Origin: Otis tarda
Taxonomy: Eukaryota; Chordata; Aves; Otidiformes; Otididae
Reading direction: 5' to 3'
NCBI GenBank assembly: GCA_026413225.1
Contig: CM048552.1
Location: forward strand, 81,073,001 to 81,137,000
Length of the DNA stretch: 64,000 bases
Positions within the stretch are counted from its first letter, which is position 1, and each line of letters begins with the position of its first letter. A program made the translations under genes and the position numbers. Shown piece by piece: positions 1 to 13,188 of the stretch. The notes under the pieces are model-generated. The model searched no databases and was not told the origin of the DNA. It saw only the letters and a list, made by a program, of their open reading frames with translations.

Positions 1-501
1 ATTGCCACTACTTAGATTGTTTAGGATTTATTACTTATTCAGTTAAACTAGAGTAATCTTTTATTTTAGTCTTATTGACAAGAATTTTTGTCTTATTTAC
101 ATGTTATTTTGCTTTCCCTACTGAAATAAATACAAAATGTGATAATGCTTAAAATATTTTATATTGTTAAATTTATAAAATACTAGCAGTAATTAGGTTT
201 TGGTAACACATGAGACTCATCCTCCTAATATATTAACATACTCATTTTATTACTCAAATATTCTTAAAAGTTTTGCATCAGTAGCTTGTGTGTGTACCTG
301 CCACATGATAGGAAGCTATCTTGGACAAACAATTTCCTCAATACAGCAAGAGAGAGATTACATAGAATTTTACTAGATACTTTGTGCTTATTCCAACTGT
401 CCATAAAAGGCAACAGTTCAATAGTATTCTGCCAGTTTTGGTTCAAGAAGTAGTTAGAAAACTTTTCACCTCAATTTATTATTTAATCTTTGAAAACCTT
501 G
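1..501. other. Intergenic DNA, no gene seen
   Basis: AT-rich unique-looking sequence. No coding exon, RNA gene or clear repeat was recognised. The short open frames are of chance length. Confidence 0.5.
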
Positions 502-846
502 TCATAGAAAATAATTAAGGAATCACTTATGTTGGAAAAGATCCTTAAGATCACTGAGTCCAGCCATAAACCTAACACTACCAAGTCTGCCACTAAACCA
601 TGTCCCTAAGCATCACATCTACACATCTTTTAAATACCTCCAGAGATAGTGACTCAGCCGCTTCCCTGGGCAGCCTGTTCCAATGCCTAATGACCTTTTC
701 GGTGAAGAAATTTTTCCTGATATCCAATCTAAACCTCTCCTAGCACAACTTCAGGCTGTTTCCTCTCATCTTATCACTAGTTACTTGGGAAGAGAGACTG
801 ACACCCACCTTGCTACAACCTCCTGTCAGGTAGTTGTAGAGAGCTT
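502..846 (-). mobile_element. CR1 LINE fragment (3' end)
   Basis: Read on the minus strand this is the 3' part of a CR1 retrotransposon. The tail-proximal GTTGGAAAAGATCCTTAAGATC block, the GGCAGCCTGTTCCAATG block (675-688) and a TTCCTGATATCCAATCTAAACC block (714-735) all match other CR1 copies in this window. It is heavily diverged and lacks a clean ATTCTATGA tail, so it is an old insertion. An apparent 73-codon open frame on the plus strand (683-904) is only the complement of this repeat. Confidence 0.8.
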
Positions 847-2619
847 GTCAGAAACAAGCAAAGGGATTATTTTTGTACCTAATGTACATGACAACTTCCT
901 TTAACTTATCTATGATACAAGCTATCATATAATTTAAAAAAGATCTTCCATCTGAATTGTTCCAGTTTAAGGTTAATTCTACGTGCACTGAAGTACATGG
1001 AAAAGATTTAATTGAGTTTAAAACAATTTGACTGATTTGATTTAGCATGGGACCACACCAATTATCACTGGACCATAGTCTAGAACTTTCTATATTAGCT
1101 ATCTGTGTGAAGGCCATGAGAAGAAGATATGGCAATACAATGTTTTTATCTGTCAAAAAGAGAAAAATATAATTCAGGAGCAAGCATTTTAAATCTTGAT
1201 GTCTGGCCAATGAAATGGATTAAAAACGAGTTACAAACATAGTTTAGCTTGTTTACCAATTCTTCTAGACTATTAGTGTCTTTGTCTAAATATTTATTTC
1301 CTGGCCATTGTGTAAAAGAGCCCTGCAATCAGCAAGATGAATGACTGAGGATGATAAAACTGATTAAAAATGAAATTCTGTCAAGTCCATGAAATACACA
1401 ATATTAGAAAACTGAAAAATAGTTTCCTTTGAATCTCTGCCATAATAATCTGTCACTTTCTATTGACACTATGTAAATTTACTTTCATGACTACAGTCCT
1501 CTAAGTACTTTTTTCTTTTGTTATTTATGTTTTTCCAAAATTAGTGTCTTAAAAAGATACTTGTAGCACATAACTTTTAAAAATCTTTACATTGTTTACA
1601 TTGAGTATTAATGTCAGTTTACTGTTCTACCAAGTAGAAGTTCTATTTCTAAACAAAAATGCAATCTGGAAAAGAACATCAACAAGGGCCTAATTTCTCC
1701 ATGTTTAAGAAATGTAGATATATGTCTAAATTATTTAAATGTAAAACTAATTACTCTTCCTTATATGTAGTAACTCACAATAAATCAGAAAATCTTCAGG
1801 TCTGGAATTATGTTTTTGCTTTCTTCACTCATGCAAATAATATATTGCTGTGATATTCCATTATACTATGCTAATAAATAATGTTATTTGTAATGTATAT
1901 AGTGAACTAAAATGTGGATCAACCTATTAAGGTCAAAACTCTCCTGAGTAATTTTGCAAATATTAATCTAATTTTTTCAACATATGGACACATTTCTTAA
2001 TACATGTTTTCAAAATACAGATGTTTCAATTATTTTAAAGGTTTAATAACAGTTCATGCAACTGAGAAATGCAAATTTTATATGTATGCCTAAATTCTTT
2101 CACAAGCATCTTGCAAGTAAACTCTCAGAGCCTGTAACATTCCAGGCCATATTGACTGCTCAATCCTTTCTCATAAGTTCCTTGATTGCCCAAAGTAATT
2201 CTATGCAACTAATATTGGCATTTTAATGGGTATGATAATATAAAACATTGGGACATAACTTTATAGTGCTGTGAATGTATTTGCAGTGCGAATGTTCCTT
2301 TGCTTATTAATGAAATGAAAATGTAGATAAATGAAAACCACCAACAGTAGTGGCCATCAATTTTTGCCAGCTGAAATACCACACCAGAAAGCCAGAGTCT
2401 ATTTTTTTAATTACTTGTTTTGGTAAAAATAATTGCTAAGCATTTAATGCACCACTGGTACATTATCAGTAGAGATTTATTTCTAACATCATAATGGCAT
2501 TTTTTGAGGATAAGATGCAGGCAGCCTTACTTTATAGTGTAACAAACATTTTATCTTGTCTTTGTAATTAAAATACTTGCTAAATGGTCAACAGGGTTTA
2601 TTTGGAAGTGGCAATAGCT
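847..2619. other. Intergenic DNA, no gene; possible conserved non-coding block at 2100-2400
   Basis: No exon, RNA gene or transposon is recognised. The part around 2100-2400 has balanced composition and lacks repeats, and has the look of conserved non-coding DNA, but this cannot be tested without an alignment. Open frames at 848-1210 and 1659-1853 show no family resemblance. Confidence 0.4.
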
Positions 2620-3210
2620 TGACAGCTGCATCAAAAGAAGAAGGTCGAGTGAGGTGATTCTCCCCCTCTATTCAGCTCTCATGAGACGCCACCTGGAGAA
2701 CTGTGTTCAGCTTTTGGGCCCCCAGCATAAGAAAGACATAGACCTGTCGGACTGGGTCCAGACATGGACCATGAAGATGATTGGGGGGGCTGGAGCACCT
2801 CTCCTATGAAGATAGGCTGAGATAGTGGGGTTGTTTTCTCTGGAGAAGCGAAGGCTCTGGGGAGACCTTATAGCAGTCTTCTAGTACTAAAGGGGGCCTA
2901 CAGGAAAAGTGGGGAGAGACTGTTCAGTAGGGCCTGTTGTGATAGGATGAGGGGTAATGGTTTTAAAACAGAGGGAGGTAGATTTAGATTGGATATTAGG
3001 AAAAAAATTTTTACGACGTGAGTTGTAGAACACTGGAACAGGTTGCCCAGAGAGTTGGTGGATGCCCCATCCCTGGAAACGGTTAAGGCCAGGTTGGATG
3101 AGGCTCTGAGCAACCTGATCTTGTCGGGGATGTCCCTGCTCCTTGCAGGGGGGTTGGACTAGAGACCTTTGAAGGTCCCTTCCAACCCTAACCATTCTAT
3201 GATTCTATGA
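2620..3210 (+). mobile_element. CR1 LINE fragment, 3' end with tail
   Basis: Plus-strand CR1 of about 590 bp. It starts within the end of the reverse-transcriptase ORF (remnant of the GCTGCATCAAAAGAAG block), passes through TTGCCCAGAGAGTTGGTGGATG and GGGTTGGACTAGA, and ends in the diagnostic CCATTCTATGATTCTATGA. It is 5'-truncated, as is usual for CR1. Several indels break the frame. The opposite-strand open frames at 2887-3195 are artefacts. Confidence 0.92.
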
Positions 3211-3442
3211 TTAGATATTAAGAAAAATTTTTTTACAATAAGAGTTGTGGAAAACTGGAACAGGTTGCCCAGAGAAGTTGTGGATGTCCCCTCCCTAGGA
3301 GAGTTCAAGACCAGATTCGATGGGGCTTTGAGCAACCTGGTCTAGTGGAAGGTGTCCCTGCCTAGGGCAGGTGGCGTGGAACTAGATGATCTTTGAGGTC
3401 CCTTTCAACTCAAATCATTATATAAGCCTATTCTATGATTTG
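3211..3442 (+). mobile_element. Second CR1 3' end in tandem
   Basis: Directly after the tail of the previous copy, a second CR1 3' segment begins at TTAGATATTAAGAAAAA, equivalent to about 2987 in that copy. It again runs through AACAGGTTGCCCAGAG and ends in CCTATTCTATGATTTGA. Same orientation, no spacer. It differs from the first copy at many positions (for example AAGTTGTGGATGTCCCCTCC), so it is not a recent duplication. Confidence 0.85.
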
Positions 3443-4129
3443 AGGAAAAAAAAGAACAAATCAATATAAGAAAATTAAACACAGGATAATACCAGATCTT
3501 AACATGTGGAACAGCCACTTCTTCCACTGAAAGCAATAAGAGTTGGGAGCACTTATAACCTACTCATCAACTTCCCAGGTTTGCCCAATGAAATTTTTTT
3601 TTTTAAAGAAAAATAAGGGGTGTCTTCATGTAATAATTTCCCCAAGGTGACAATGTATTTTATGAATGTGAGAAGTCTTCAATGCTACTTGTATTCCTTT
3701 GCTTCTCAAGGCAGTTTATTTGCTACTCTTTCACCTTAGCAAATATTTGCTGCTTGATCTATTCTCAATAACAGTATCTAGTCAAACCATCGTTTTATGG
3801 CTTTAATTAAATTTTTGGATAGCAGCTGGATTACTTGGGAGTGCATTTAATCGAAAAAACAAGCTCCAGTAGATGGATAATCAAGATTTGGATAGTAATT
3901 GTCTATTTGCTTGATGATCATTACTACAATGCTCTCTCAAAGAAGGGTTTACCATGTGGTTGCACAATGAGAATATGCACTTTATACAAAACTTTTGCTA
4001 TGTGCATGTCATGTTTTTTTTTGTGTCAGACACTAATACAAGGTATAATTATTATTTCAGGTGTTCATCCCACTTTTTTTTTTTTCCTTCCATAATGAAA
4101 CACAACTACATGAATTACACAGTTTGCTT
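3443..4129. other. Intergenic DNA, nothing recognised
   Basis: AT-rich sequence with short T runs (3594-3604, 4013-4021, 4073-4086). No gene is seen. The left border of the neighbouring retrovirus remnant is somewhere near 4130 but is not sharp. Confidence 0.4.
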
Positions 4130-6190
4130 TCACTTGGAGGGGCGTCCAGTACACCTGGAATTGACTGCCCTGGGGGTGGAAACACAGCCCCACCATTTGC
4201 CATGGACTGATTCAGACTGCATTGGAAAAGCGTGAAGCTCCAGATGGGGCAATAGAGCAGCAGAAATTTTTTAAAAAGGGGAGAACATAATCCAAATTCT
4301 TCTGTAAGCTAGTTTTGCCTTAAAATGAAGCAAAGTCAAGGGGCTTGCACAAGACATACGGTTTTTAGGAATAAAATGGCAAGATGGATGTCATCACATT
4401 CCAATGGATGTGGACAACAAAAAAACGCCTATGTCTCCACCAACTCACAAAAGGGAAACACAAGCTTTCTTGGGTGTTGTGGGTTTCTGGAGAATGCATA
4501 TTCCAAGTTACACTACGGTTATAAGCCCTCCTTATGAAACGACCTGAAAGAGGAACAATTTAAAATGGAGCCCTGAGCAACAACAAGCCCTTGAATGAAT
4601 TAAATGGGAGATTGTTCATGCAGTAGCCCTTGGGCCAGTCCAGACAGGATAAAATGTGAAAAAATATGCTCTACACTACAGCCAGGAAAATGGCCCTACC
4701 TGGAGTTTCTGGCACAAAACACTAGGGGAGACTTGAGGTTGACCCGAGGAAATTGAGGATCTGAGGCCCACTATACTCCAACTGAAAAAGAGATACTGGC
4801 AGCACATGAAGGAGTTTGAATTGCTTCAGAAGTGGCTGGTACTGAAGCACAGCTCTTCCTGGCACCCTGAATGCCAATGCTGGGCTGGATATTCACAGGG
4901 AGGGTCCCTCTACACATCATGCAACTGATGCTATGTGGAGTAAGTGAGTCACACTGATGACACAGGAGGCTTGAATAGGAAATCCCAAGTGCCCAGAAAT
5001 CTTAGAAGTGATCACAGACGGCCCAGAAAGAAAAGATTTTGGAATGCCACCAGAGGAAGAGGTGACGCATGCTGAAGAGGCCCCACCATATAATAATCTA
5101 TTAGAAAATGAGAAGAGATATATCCTGTTCACTGATGGGTTTTGTTGTATTGTGGGAAAACATTAAAAGTGGAAAGCTGCTGTGTGGTGTCCTACATGAC
5201 CAGTCGCAAAAGCTGCTGAAAGCCAAGGCAAATCAAGTCAGTTTGCAGAGGTGAAGGCCATTCAGCTGGCTTTAGACATTGCTGAAAGGGAAAAATGGCC
5301 TGTGCTTTACCTCTACACTGACTCATGGATGGTGGCAAACGCTCTGTGGGGATGGTTAAAGCAATGGAAGCAGAGCAACTGGCAGTGCAGAGGCAAACCC
5401 ATCTGGGCTGCCACTTTGTGGCAAGATATTGCTGCCTGGTTAGAGAAGCTGGTTGTAAAAGTACGTCACAGAGCTGCCCATGTACCCAAGAGTAGGGCCA
5501 CTGAAGAAGATCAATACAATCAGCGGGCGGATCAGGCTGCTAAGATTAAAGTTTTTCCAAGTGCACTTAGACTGGCAACATAGAGGTGAACTATTTTGAG
5601 CTCCGTGGACCCACGACATCTCAGGCTATCAAGGAAGAAATGCAACATACAAATGGGCTCATGATCGAGGGGTAGACTTGACCATCGACATTATTACACA
5701 GGTTATCCATGAATGTGAAACTTGCGCAGCAAGTTAGCAAGCCAAGCGGTTAAAGCCTCTTTGGTATGGAGGACGATGGTTGAAATAAAAATACGGAGAG
5801 GCCTAGCAGATTGATTACATCACACTCCCACAAAGCTACCAAGGCAAGCGCCATGTGCTTACAATGGTGGAAGAAATCACTGGGTGATGAGTACAGGAAA
5901 CACATCCTACACCCCATGCCACCACCTGAAACACCATCCTGGGCCCTGAGAAGCGTGTTCTTTGGTGACATGGCACTCCAGAAAGAATTGAATCAGACAA
6001 CAAGACTCACTTCCAAAATAACCTCATAGACACCTGGGCCAAAGACCATGGTATTGAGTGGGTATATCACATCCCCTAACACACACCAGCCTCTGGGAAA
6101 ACTGAACAGTACAATGGTGTGGTTTGGATTTCGTATGTGAATAATGTGGATAAACACACTGATATTATAAGTTGGTGCAGGAAGCTGGGA
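4130..6190 (+). pseudogene. Endogenous retrovirus (ERVL-like) pol remnant: RT, RNase H, integrase, broken
   Basis: Decayed retroviral pol on the plus strand, scattered over several frames with stops and frameshifts. In order: reverse-transcriptase end and connection (about 4130-4740, with GFWRMHIPSY-like sequence in one frame), RNase H (about 5100-5580; the 110-codon open frame 5251-5583 carries an LYTDSW block), and integrase (about 5590-6175) with a zinc-binding HHCC remnant near 5700-5735 and weakly recognisable DDE-region blocks. gag, the 5' part of pol, any env and the 5' LTR are absent. Integrase is cut off abruptly near 6180 and passes into LTR sequence, so an internal deletion removed the end of pol. 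It cannot encode a working product. ERVL class is inferred from gene order and LTR type. Confidence 0.8.
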
Positions 6191-6573
6191 GGGATATAGC
6201 CAGAATAATTGACCCAAACTGGCCAAAGACAGTATTTCATGTCATAAATGTCATGCTCAGTATGTAAGGGGATGTTGGCTGAGGCGGGGTATGGCTCCCT
6301 CTCGCTCTTTTGCTTGCTGCTTGGTTTCATTTTCATGATCGCTGCTCAGGATGGGCTGTATTGGTCACTGGGACATTAGGTGGTGAGAAATCATGCATGG
6401 TTCGTTTTGTATATCCATTTTTTTTTTAATTATTGTAATTTGCCTTTGCTATTCTAGTAAACTGTCTTAATCTCAACCCCCTAGTTTTCCTTTCTTCCCA
6501 GTCCTCTCCCCCTTCCTACCAGGGAGAGGGAGGAGGGTGAGCAAGAAACTGTTTGGTGACTAGGGCCACAACA
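6191..6573 (+). mobile_element. 3' LTR fragment of the ERVL-like element
   Basis: The sequence from GACCCAAACTGGCCAAAG (6210) through TCATGCTCAGTATGTAAG (6251-6268, a decayed TATA region) to TCTTAATCTCAACCCCCTAG matches the reverse complement of the solo LTR at 32925-33361. It ends at ...CACAACA (6573), consistent with the terminal CA of a retroviral LTR. Its first part is missing, lost in the deletion that fused it to integrase. The orientation agrees with the pol remnant to its left. Confidence 0.78.
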
Positions 6574-9500
6574 ATTACGTAAATCCTTGGCTAAACCCCT
6601 TCAATTAGAAGCATTAAAGCTGCCTTAATTAATAAAACAGAGATTAATTTATTTAGTACTGGAAGAGAAATGTAATTGTCCATTCCTACATTTCAGCTAT
6701 CTGCGTTTTTAAATAAATTATACTTAACTCTAATATGAATGAACCCCTACTGTAGCTATTTTGCAAGTGGTCAACCAGCAAAAATGATTGATTGCTTCTA
6801 ATTTCAGAGATAGATCATTATCCCTCAACTTTAATGTGAAGAGATGGAAAAAGTATGTCTTCATTCAGGAAAGAGGAGTGGAACGGAAATCTGTAGTAAT
6901 CTTTTAGTATTGTAATTTCAAAGTCGATCTTTGACTATACCTAGACATGGATACATAAAAACATTCCTTCAGTGCTCCCATTTGGTGTAATTGTCTGACA
7001 CTTTTGGATTACAGCTGAAGAAAGGAATGGTCAGTCCCCTCTGACTGCCAGTGGAAAGAATGCTATTCCCTATGTAATAGCTGTCCAACAATGATGGGTG
7101 CAGCCACCACTGCCAACAAAGTCCAGGACTCAGAAAAGGATGCACGCTTTTTACAAAGAGAACTAATCGAGGAATTTTTGTTCCAGAATATTTCTGGCTG
7201 TTTGCCTGCATTTATCTCAAACATAACAAAGTCATAGTTGATTATAAATAACTCCAGGATTGTGAAGAGGCTAGTCTGAAGATTTTAATGTGAGATAGTA
7301 AGGAACTTTCTTGGATTAACTTTTAGAGTTCATCTGCAATATAATTAGGTCTTACTGCAAGCTCTTTTTAAGAGTGGATATTAAATTACTCATAAGGAAT
7401 GATATGCTAATATGCTGATCAATCTGTTGCACTAGCTGATGCAGCAAATCTGGTGAGAGAGGATTCCATGACTGACTAATGTGGTTCTGCATCTGGTTCA
7501 ACTACTGTACTAGAGTCATGTTTTCCACTATAGGACATGCAATTCTAGATAGCCATTCCAAAACAACAGTATTTGTCCTTCTTTGGTGCTCAGATTAGGA
7601 CTTTGTTTACAGAATCCTGCCTTTGCTCACTTGTAGCCTTCCAGCTCAGCTCCTGAATCAGTAATTGGGACAGCTGCTCACTCAAGTTCTCTGAAAAATT
7701 TTGTGTCTAGCTTTCAGTTGTTTGACCATCCACCTGGGATTTCTGAGATTGTATTGATTAAAATTTTGCAAACTGTTTCTATGGTTTGGGGGTAGGGAGC
7801 AGTGAGATATCAAATCTTGCCAAAGACTCTAAGGTCAATAACGATTATAGGCTAGATACCCACGTTACTGCGCATCATTTAAGAAAGTGCTTGATGTGTA
7901 AAACACCACCTGTACTAGATTATGATTCTGAAGGCTGTATTTTTTTCATATTCTTCAGTCCTAAGGATAGAATTTAAACCTATGGTAAAAATGCAAGCGA
8001 AACTAAGTTTCCCAGACACCTCATAGGACACATTTGTTGATACTGTCAGCCCTGGCTTTCCATAGCTTAGAGAGAACTGTGTCAGCTCCTGCTTAAGGGA
8101 AGCTCAGGACTGACTGCATGACTTCCTAGATTACTTAATGTCTGTATGAAGTCATTGCTATTAATACAGCAAACTTCTTATTATACATTTTCTCAGTAAT
8201 TTTAGCAAAATATAAATAAACACACAAAATCCTTATGATAAAGCTCTGCCTTTGGAATATTGGTATTATGAGTAGAGGTACTAAATGTAAGTGAAGCGGC
8301 ATGATTTAACCGCTCTCTCATTCCTGCTCATTCCATGGGCAGTCTCCACAAAACCATGCTGATGGGATAAATCCAGAAGTGCTTCGAAGTCTGTCTTTTT
8401 CTTGTTATGTATTTATCAAAAATTAAAATAAACACAGAAAAACAACAACACCAGGAAACCTTAGGAGGAGGACCAAAAGCTTTCGGAAAACTTTTGCCCC
8501 AATTAATTTATCTCCTACTGGGGTTAACCCACAACATAGGATTAACTTTATGTATTTTGGCAACACTGTGGAGAATGTACTGATTACATTAGAAATAAAT
8601 TATGATTCAGAATGATCCATAGAAGTCTTGAATAGTAAAGTTCTAAGAAAGCCACGTGGAAAAATAGAATTATTTTCAAATGGCAATACTTTTGTCCTCA
8701 GAAACTATTTGTTTTGGGCAATTTTCAGAGTTCTTGAACTTGGTGTTGAGAGAATTTATGGATCTTGTTTGTCCACTCTTTCAAATCCCCAGAAAATGTG
8801 TGTACATTAGCTACCAGCTGAAGAATACAGCCCTAGTTTTTGTTGACGAAGTCTGACTGATTTAACATGCTGCAAGTATGCTTGTAATGGCTTTAAAAAG
8901 GAGTACCTGGACATTTCCCTCACAGCTTAACCAAACTCCCAGCACTTGTACATTTTTCCGTGATTAACTAGGTGATTTCTTTGTGTAATATTGTTTTCTC
9001 TAGAATTTCTATGAACTCAAATATTTATTTATTTTAACATTAAATAAAGGAAACTAAAATACTGTAGGAAAATACCACTTCAAGTAAGAGGACTGTTCAT
9101 AAATTGCTCTTGCAGATGTATGCAAAACCTGATTTTAAAAGAGTTGCTCTTGCGAATAAAAAATCTGTTTTAAACCTTTTAACATAATTTCACAAAGAAG
9201 TCTCCAGTGTAGCATTGCTGCTTATACAAATGTACTTAACATACAAATCAATTAAACCTGGAAAAAGGTAGCTGAAAAATAGATCACTGACTGCAAATTC
9301 ACAAGTACTTCCACAGGATTCAAAAAACAGCAAGAACAAATGTTTAAAACAAACCCACACAAACCAGCAAAACACCAAGTCACCTAGTACAGTGTCTATT
9401 TAGATGCATAGAAGCTGTAACAATCAGAGAAGGCTAGTAAAGTGGATGCCACTAATTCACTGCACACACAGGATTGCATAACTCTTGAGATGGCAGGTAC

Positions 9501-12500
9501 AGTACAAGACTTTATTAGAATGCCTACTTGATAAACCTGGAGAAAACTTTACATTTCTGCCTATAACTGCCTAAAGAGTTTGTCAAAAGACAGATTATAT
9601 AAATGGGAAAAAATACTTTAGAACTTGGCCTCTGGGTTCTGATACTGTCACCCAGAAGGAGAAATATATTGCAATAGGTTGGGAAAAAAGGTACTATTTA
9701 GCAGGCTTTTTGTTTAACAGTAGGAGATTTAAATGTCTACTTTTTAGTAAATTTTATTGAAAGGAAATGGTAATGATTTCTGTACCATGATTTTTCCTAT
9801 AGAACTTTAAGAGGCAAGCTAGTATGCTTTGACTGTGGGTTTTTTTAGTGGGTAGAAAAGGGTGGCAGAATTTTTCTAAACAGGCCAATTGTGGTCTAGC
9901 AACAAATATGCTTTTTGCTTTATTGTCAATTGTGTTAACACCAGTGAGGACTGAACTAGGTGGTGATGGAGTAGTGACCTCAATATGGGAGGAATCAAAG
10001 ATTTAAGTTGACGAAATAGACTCAACATGATGTCTAGTTTCAGGGTTGACAAAGTATTTTCCTCTCCTGCCCCTTCAAACTGTTCAAGTGTTTGGATCTT
10101 GCTCCTAATACTGACCACGACAATAAGAGAGTATTGCTAACAAGCTGAACTTGGTCCACTCTTTCCTGCTGATCACCAAACAACAGACCATGAAGGCTTT
10201 AGATGCCTTGACTGTATTTGAAAATGTTGAATACCACAGTATTAAAATAGTCGTAATCTTTCATATAAAAAAGCTTACTGTCCTAAGTGCCATTGTCTCA
10301 ATCTGCTTCAGAATAAGAAAAGCAAATACTTCATTTTGCTGTCACCAAGTTCCCTCAGTAAGAAAGTCAGCTCTTTAGGCTAATTATGGCATTTAATAGT
10401 GGTAAATCAATCTGTATCTACTTTATAAATCATGCTTGTTCAACAGAGTTTTTCTTATTTCTCTACAAAGATTTACAAAAGCATCCAGTCCAATAACATT
10501 ACAAACACTGTTTGATTTGGAAGACCCACAAATATGACTGGCTTCATACCACACAAACTGCTACACTGAAGGGTGGTATTACCCACTTATTTATAACCAC
10601 CTAATGTTACCATGTAAGGCTGAATCAATTAAAAAAAAAAAAAAGTTCCAGAACTAACAGGAATCTCTATAAACTTTGCTCTCTAGGAGACATAACAATA
10701 ACATTCAGCCCAAATTAAAAAGTTTTTGGTCTTAGATTTCAAACTATTTTGGGTGCAATTATACTGGACTTTCTGTTTTTCAGTAACCTAAGTATTACAA
10801 AAGGGTTTTTTTTTTAATATTTCATAAAACTGTAGAGAGAAACGTAGTTTAAAGTTGACTACAGCTACCAACCATAAACAACCAACTTTTTGCTAATTGC
10901 TACATTCAATATTAAGTAAAAATAAAAGCCTCCTATACAGCTTCTACTTTCTGATTCCTTTTAAAAACTGTAATCAGTATATAGCTTGCAATGTGTTTCT
11001 TTTTCTTCCTATACTTGTTGAATTCACATTTATTAAATTGTCCATTTCAGGCTCCAGGGAATGAGTCTGAGAGTGAGACAAATGAATTTTCTTGTTTCTT
11101 TTTGTTTCTTCATCCATTAGTTTCCCAAAACATGGTGACTGTCAGGAATCAGTACCACTTTGGAAGAATGTCACCAGTTTACACTGATGATCTGTCCAAA
11201 TCAGGGTATTCAATGAAATGCAGTGTTAGACACTAAGAATTTTTTTGTTCTATTTCCTTGGGGTGCATTACAACAGGAAATACTCCTAAAAATGAGCATT
11301 ATCCAGAGAGATTTCAAAATCAACAGACGAGTACCTTGAGACAGGTTAACTGACGTAGAAGTTGAAGTACATTCACCAATAGAGGCATATTTCAAGGTCT
11401 ACAGTGTGGCAACTCAGCAAGGAAGATGATTATCAAAACAAAACCACATCAGACCCCAAGGAAACCATAAAACACAGATATTCAGAAAATTATAGACTTA
11501 AAGGACTTTTCCCACTTGAGTTAATTTAGGAAAAAAAATAAACAATCAGAGATAGAGGCCTGTGTTAAAAAAATCTAAATTGTGCAAAATTGAGTTTATT
11601 ATACATGCACATAGATGTTGCACACACAATTTTTACAGACACTAAAAAAGTCTTAGAATATCAGAGACTTTAGATTGTAGGCTTCAAGGAACTCTGTAAG
11701 ATACTGTAATGTTACTGCGTATCTACTTAACAAAATCACAGTATAATTTTTATCAGTCTTCTTCAGTAACTGAGAGAATGGTATTAGTGGTGTCACTCTC
11801 TTAGCTCAGAGAAAATTGAGTAACTACATGCCATCTTTCATTTATAGTTATTATTTGTCATTAAAATAGTATTGAAAACTATTGAGATATAATATTGATG
11901 TAATCATTTCAGTGGAAAATCAAACCAAAAGCGATTTCATTTTTTTCTCATCTACCAAATTCTGACACAGAAAAAAGTAGAGACATCTAATAATGGTCAC
12001 TACAAACCATTAAGCTTGTGAACAATTTAAAAAAAAAAAAAAAAAATAATGCATTTACTTTTACTGATTTCCAAATGGAGAAAATGAGCTAATTAGACAA
12101 GTCTGCATTTTGAAAGGACATTTTCCCTTACATAAGAAGAAAAGTATAAAGTTAAGTATATTATATACTAATTCTCATAACCCAAAAGATACAGCTGTGC
12201 TTTAAAAACACAGTGAAAATGTAATTACCTAATTTAGCTTGGTAAGAGCTACTTTTTCTTGGCTTTTTGCCCAGAATCTGCTTATTCCTTCTGCAAAAAC
12301 ACAATGGAGAACTCTAAAAAAGAAAAGCAACACATGGTGGAGAGGCAAAACAAAACACATTCATTATAAACAAAACATGTTCATTATAAACAACATACTT
12401 AAGGATTATTGTCTAGAAATCAGTAACAGAAATCTGCATTAATCTGTATAAAGAGAATAATATCTTGATAGACAAAAAGGTGACATCTTCATTTTATTGA

Positions 12501-13188
12501 CAAAACAGGAGCAGGCATGAGAGTGTATTTGAATACCATTCTGGAAAGGATCCTCGAATCTGAATTTTGACTTTTAGTATTATAGAAACCAATGAGATAA
12601 CCACTAAAACTTTATAGCATTTCTTGAATGTCCATGTATTAACATAGAATATTTAAAAGGTTCTCTTAAGATTTTTTTCCCCTTGTACATCCAAGAAGAA
12701 GCTCTACCATCCAACTGACCTATATAATGGTCTTTAGCTGGGATAAATACTGGAGTAGAAGACTAACTAATGCAGAAAACAAGAGCCTTTAGAATTGCTG
12801 GTTTTGTCTGCTGAGGATGAATGTTTCAGAATGTCCATAAAATTTTCAACTTTTATAGTAACTAAAGCACAAGTGCTGTTTTTTTTTTTTTATCCTAATG
12901 CATGGCATAACTTGCAGAAAGACTGAGAAAGGTGCATATGTTATTAAAAAAAAAAAAAGTCATGTTCTATCCTCATCTTCGAGAATATTGCAGTCGGGTG
13001 TAATGGGACACATAGCCTAAATCATCATATTTTCTGTTTCTTCATGTAGTATGGAACACTAAAATTACTGCAGTGTACTATTCCACAGCCATAATGCTAA
13101 ATCCCTTTCATTCACATCTAATGCCCTGTTCATTAAATATCTATTCTATTAGATACTGCAACTGCTTTGTCCACAGAACAGGTTCAGT
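6574..13188. other. Long intergenic stretch upstream of the CpG island
   Basis: 6.6 kb of AT-rich DNA with no exon, RNA gene or recognisable transposon. It holds simple A/T runs (10630-10644, 12031-12047, 12877-12890, 12947-12958) and one short tandem duplication at 12356-12395. Parts around 6600-6900 and 7400-8100 look like non-repetitive, possibly conserved sequence, but that needs alignment. In human the next gene upstream of CCDC91 is PTHLH; no PTHLH exon is recognised here. Confidence 0.4.
12356..12395. repeat. Two-copy tandem repeat (about 20 bp unit)
   Basis: The unit TTCATTATAAACAAAACATG is followed by TTCATTATAAACAACATA, a near-perfect direct duplication. No function is suggested. 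Confidence 0.7.

Noticed and set aside
683-904. 73-codon plus-strand open frame
   Set aside because: It runs through the complement of a CR1 3' end; the repeat explains it.
848-1210. 120-codon minus-strand open frame in the intergenic region
   Set aside because: No recognisable motif, hydrophobic low-complexity start, no splice or promoter context; likely chance.
2887-3195. 102-codon minus-strand open frame
   Set aside because: Antisense to the CR1 3' UTR.
5251-5583. Host RNase H-like gene
   Set aside because: The RNase H frame is flanked by RT and integrase remnants and an LTR in the same orientation, so it is a piece of a dead endogenous retrovirus.
1-13188. PTHLH exons upstream
   Set aside because: Human gene order predicts PTHLH on this side, but no PTHLH-like peptide was recognised in any frame.
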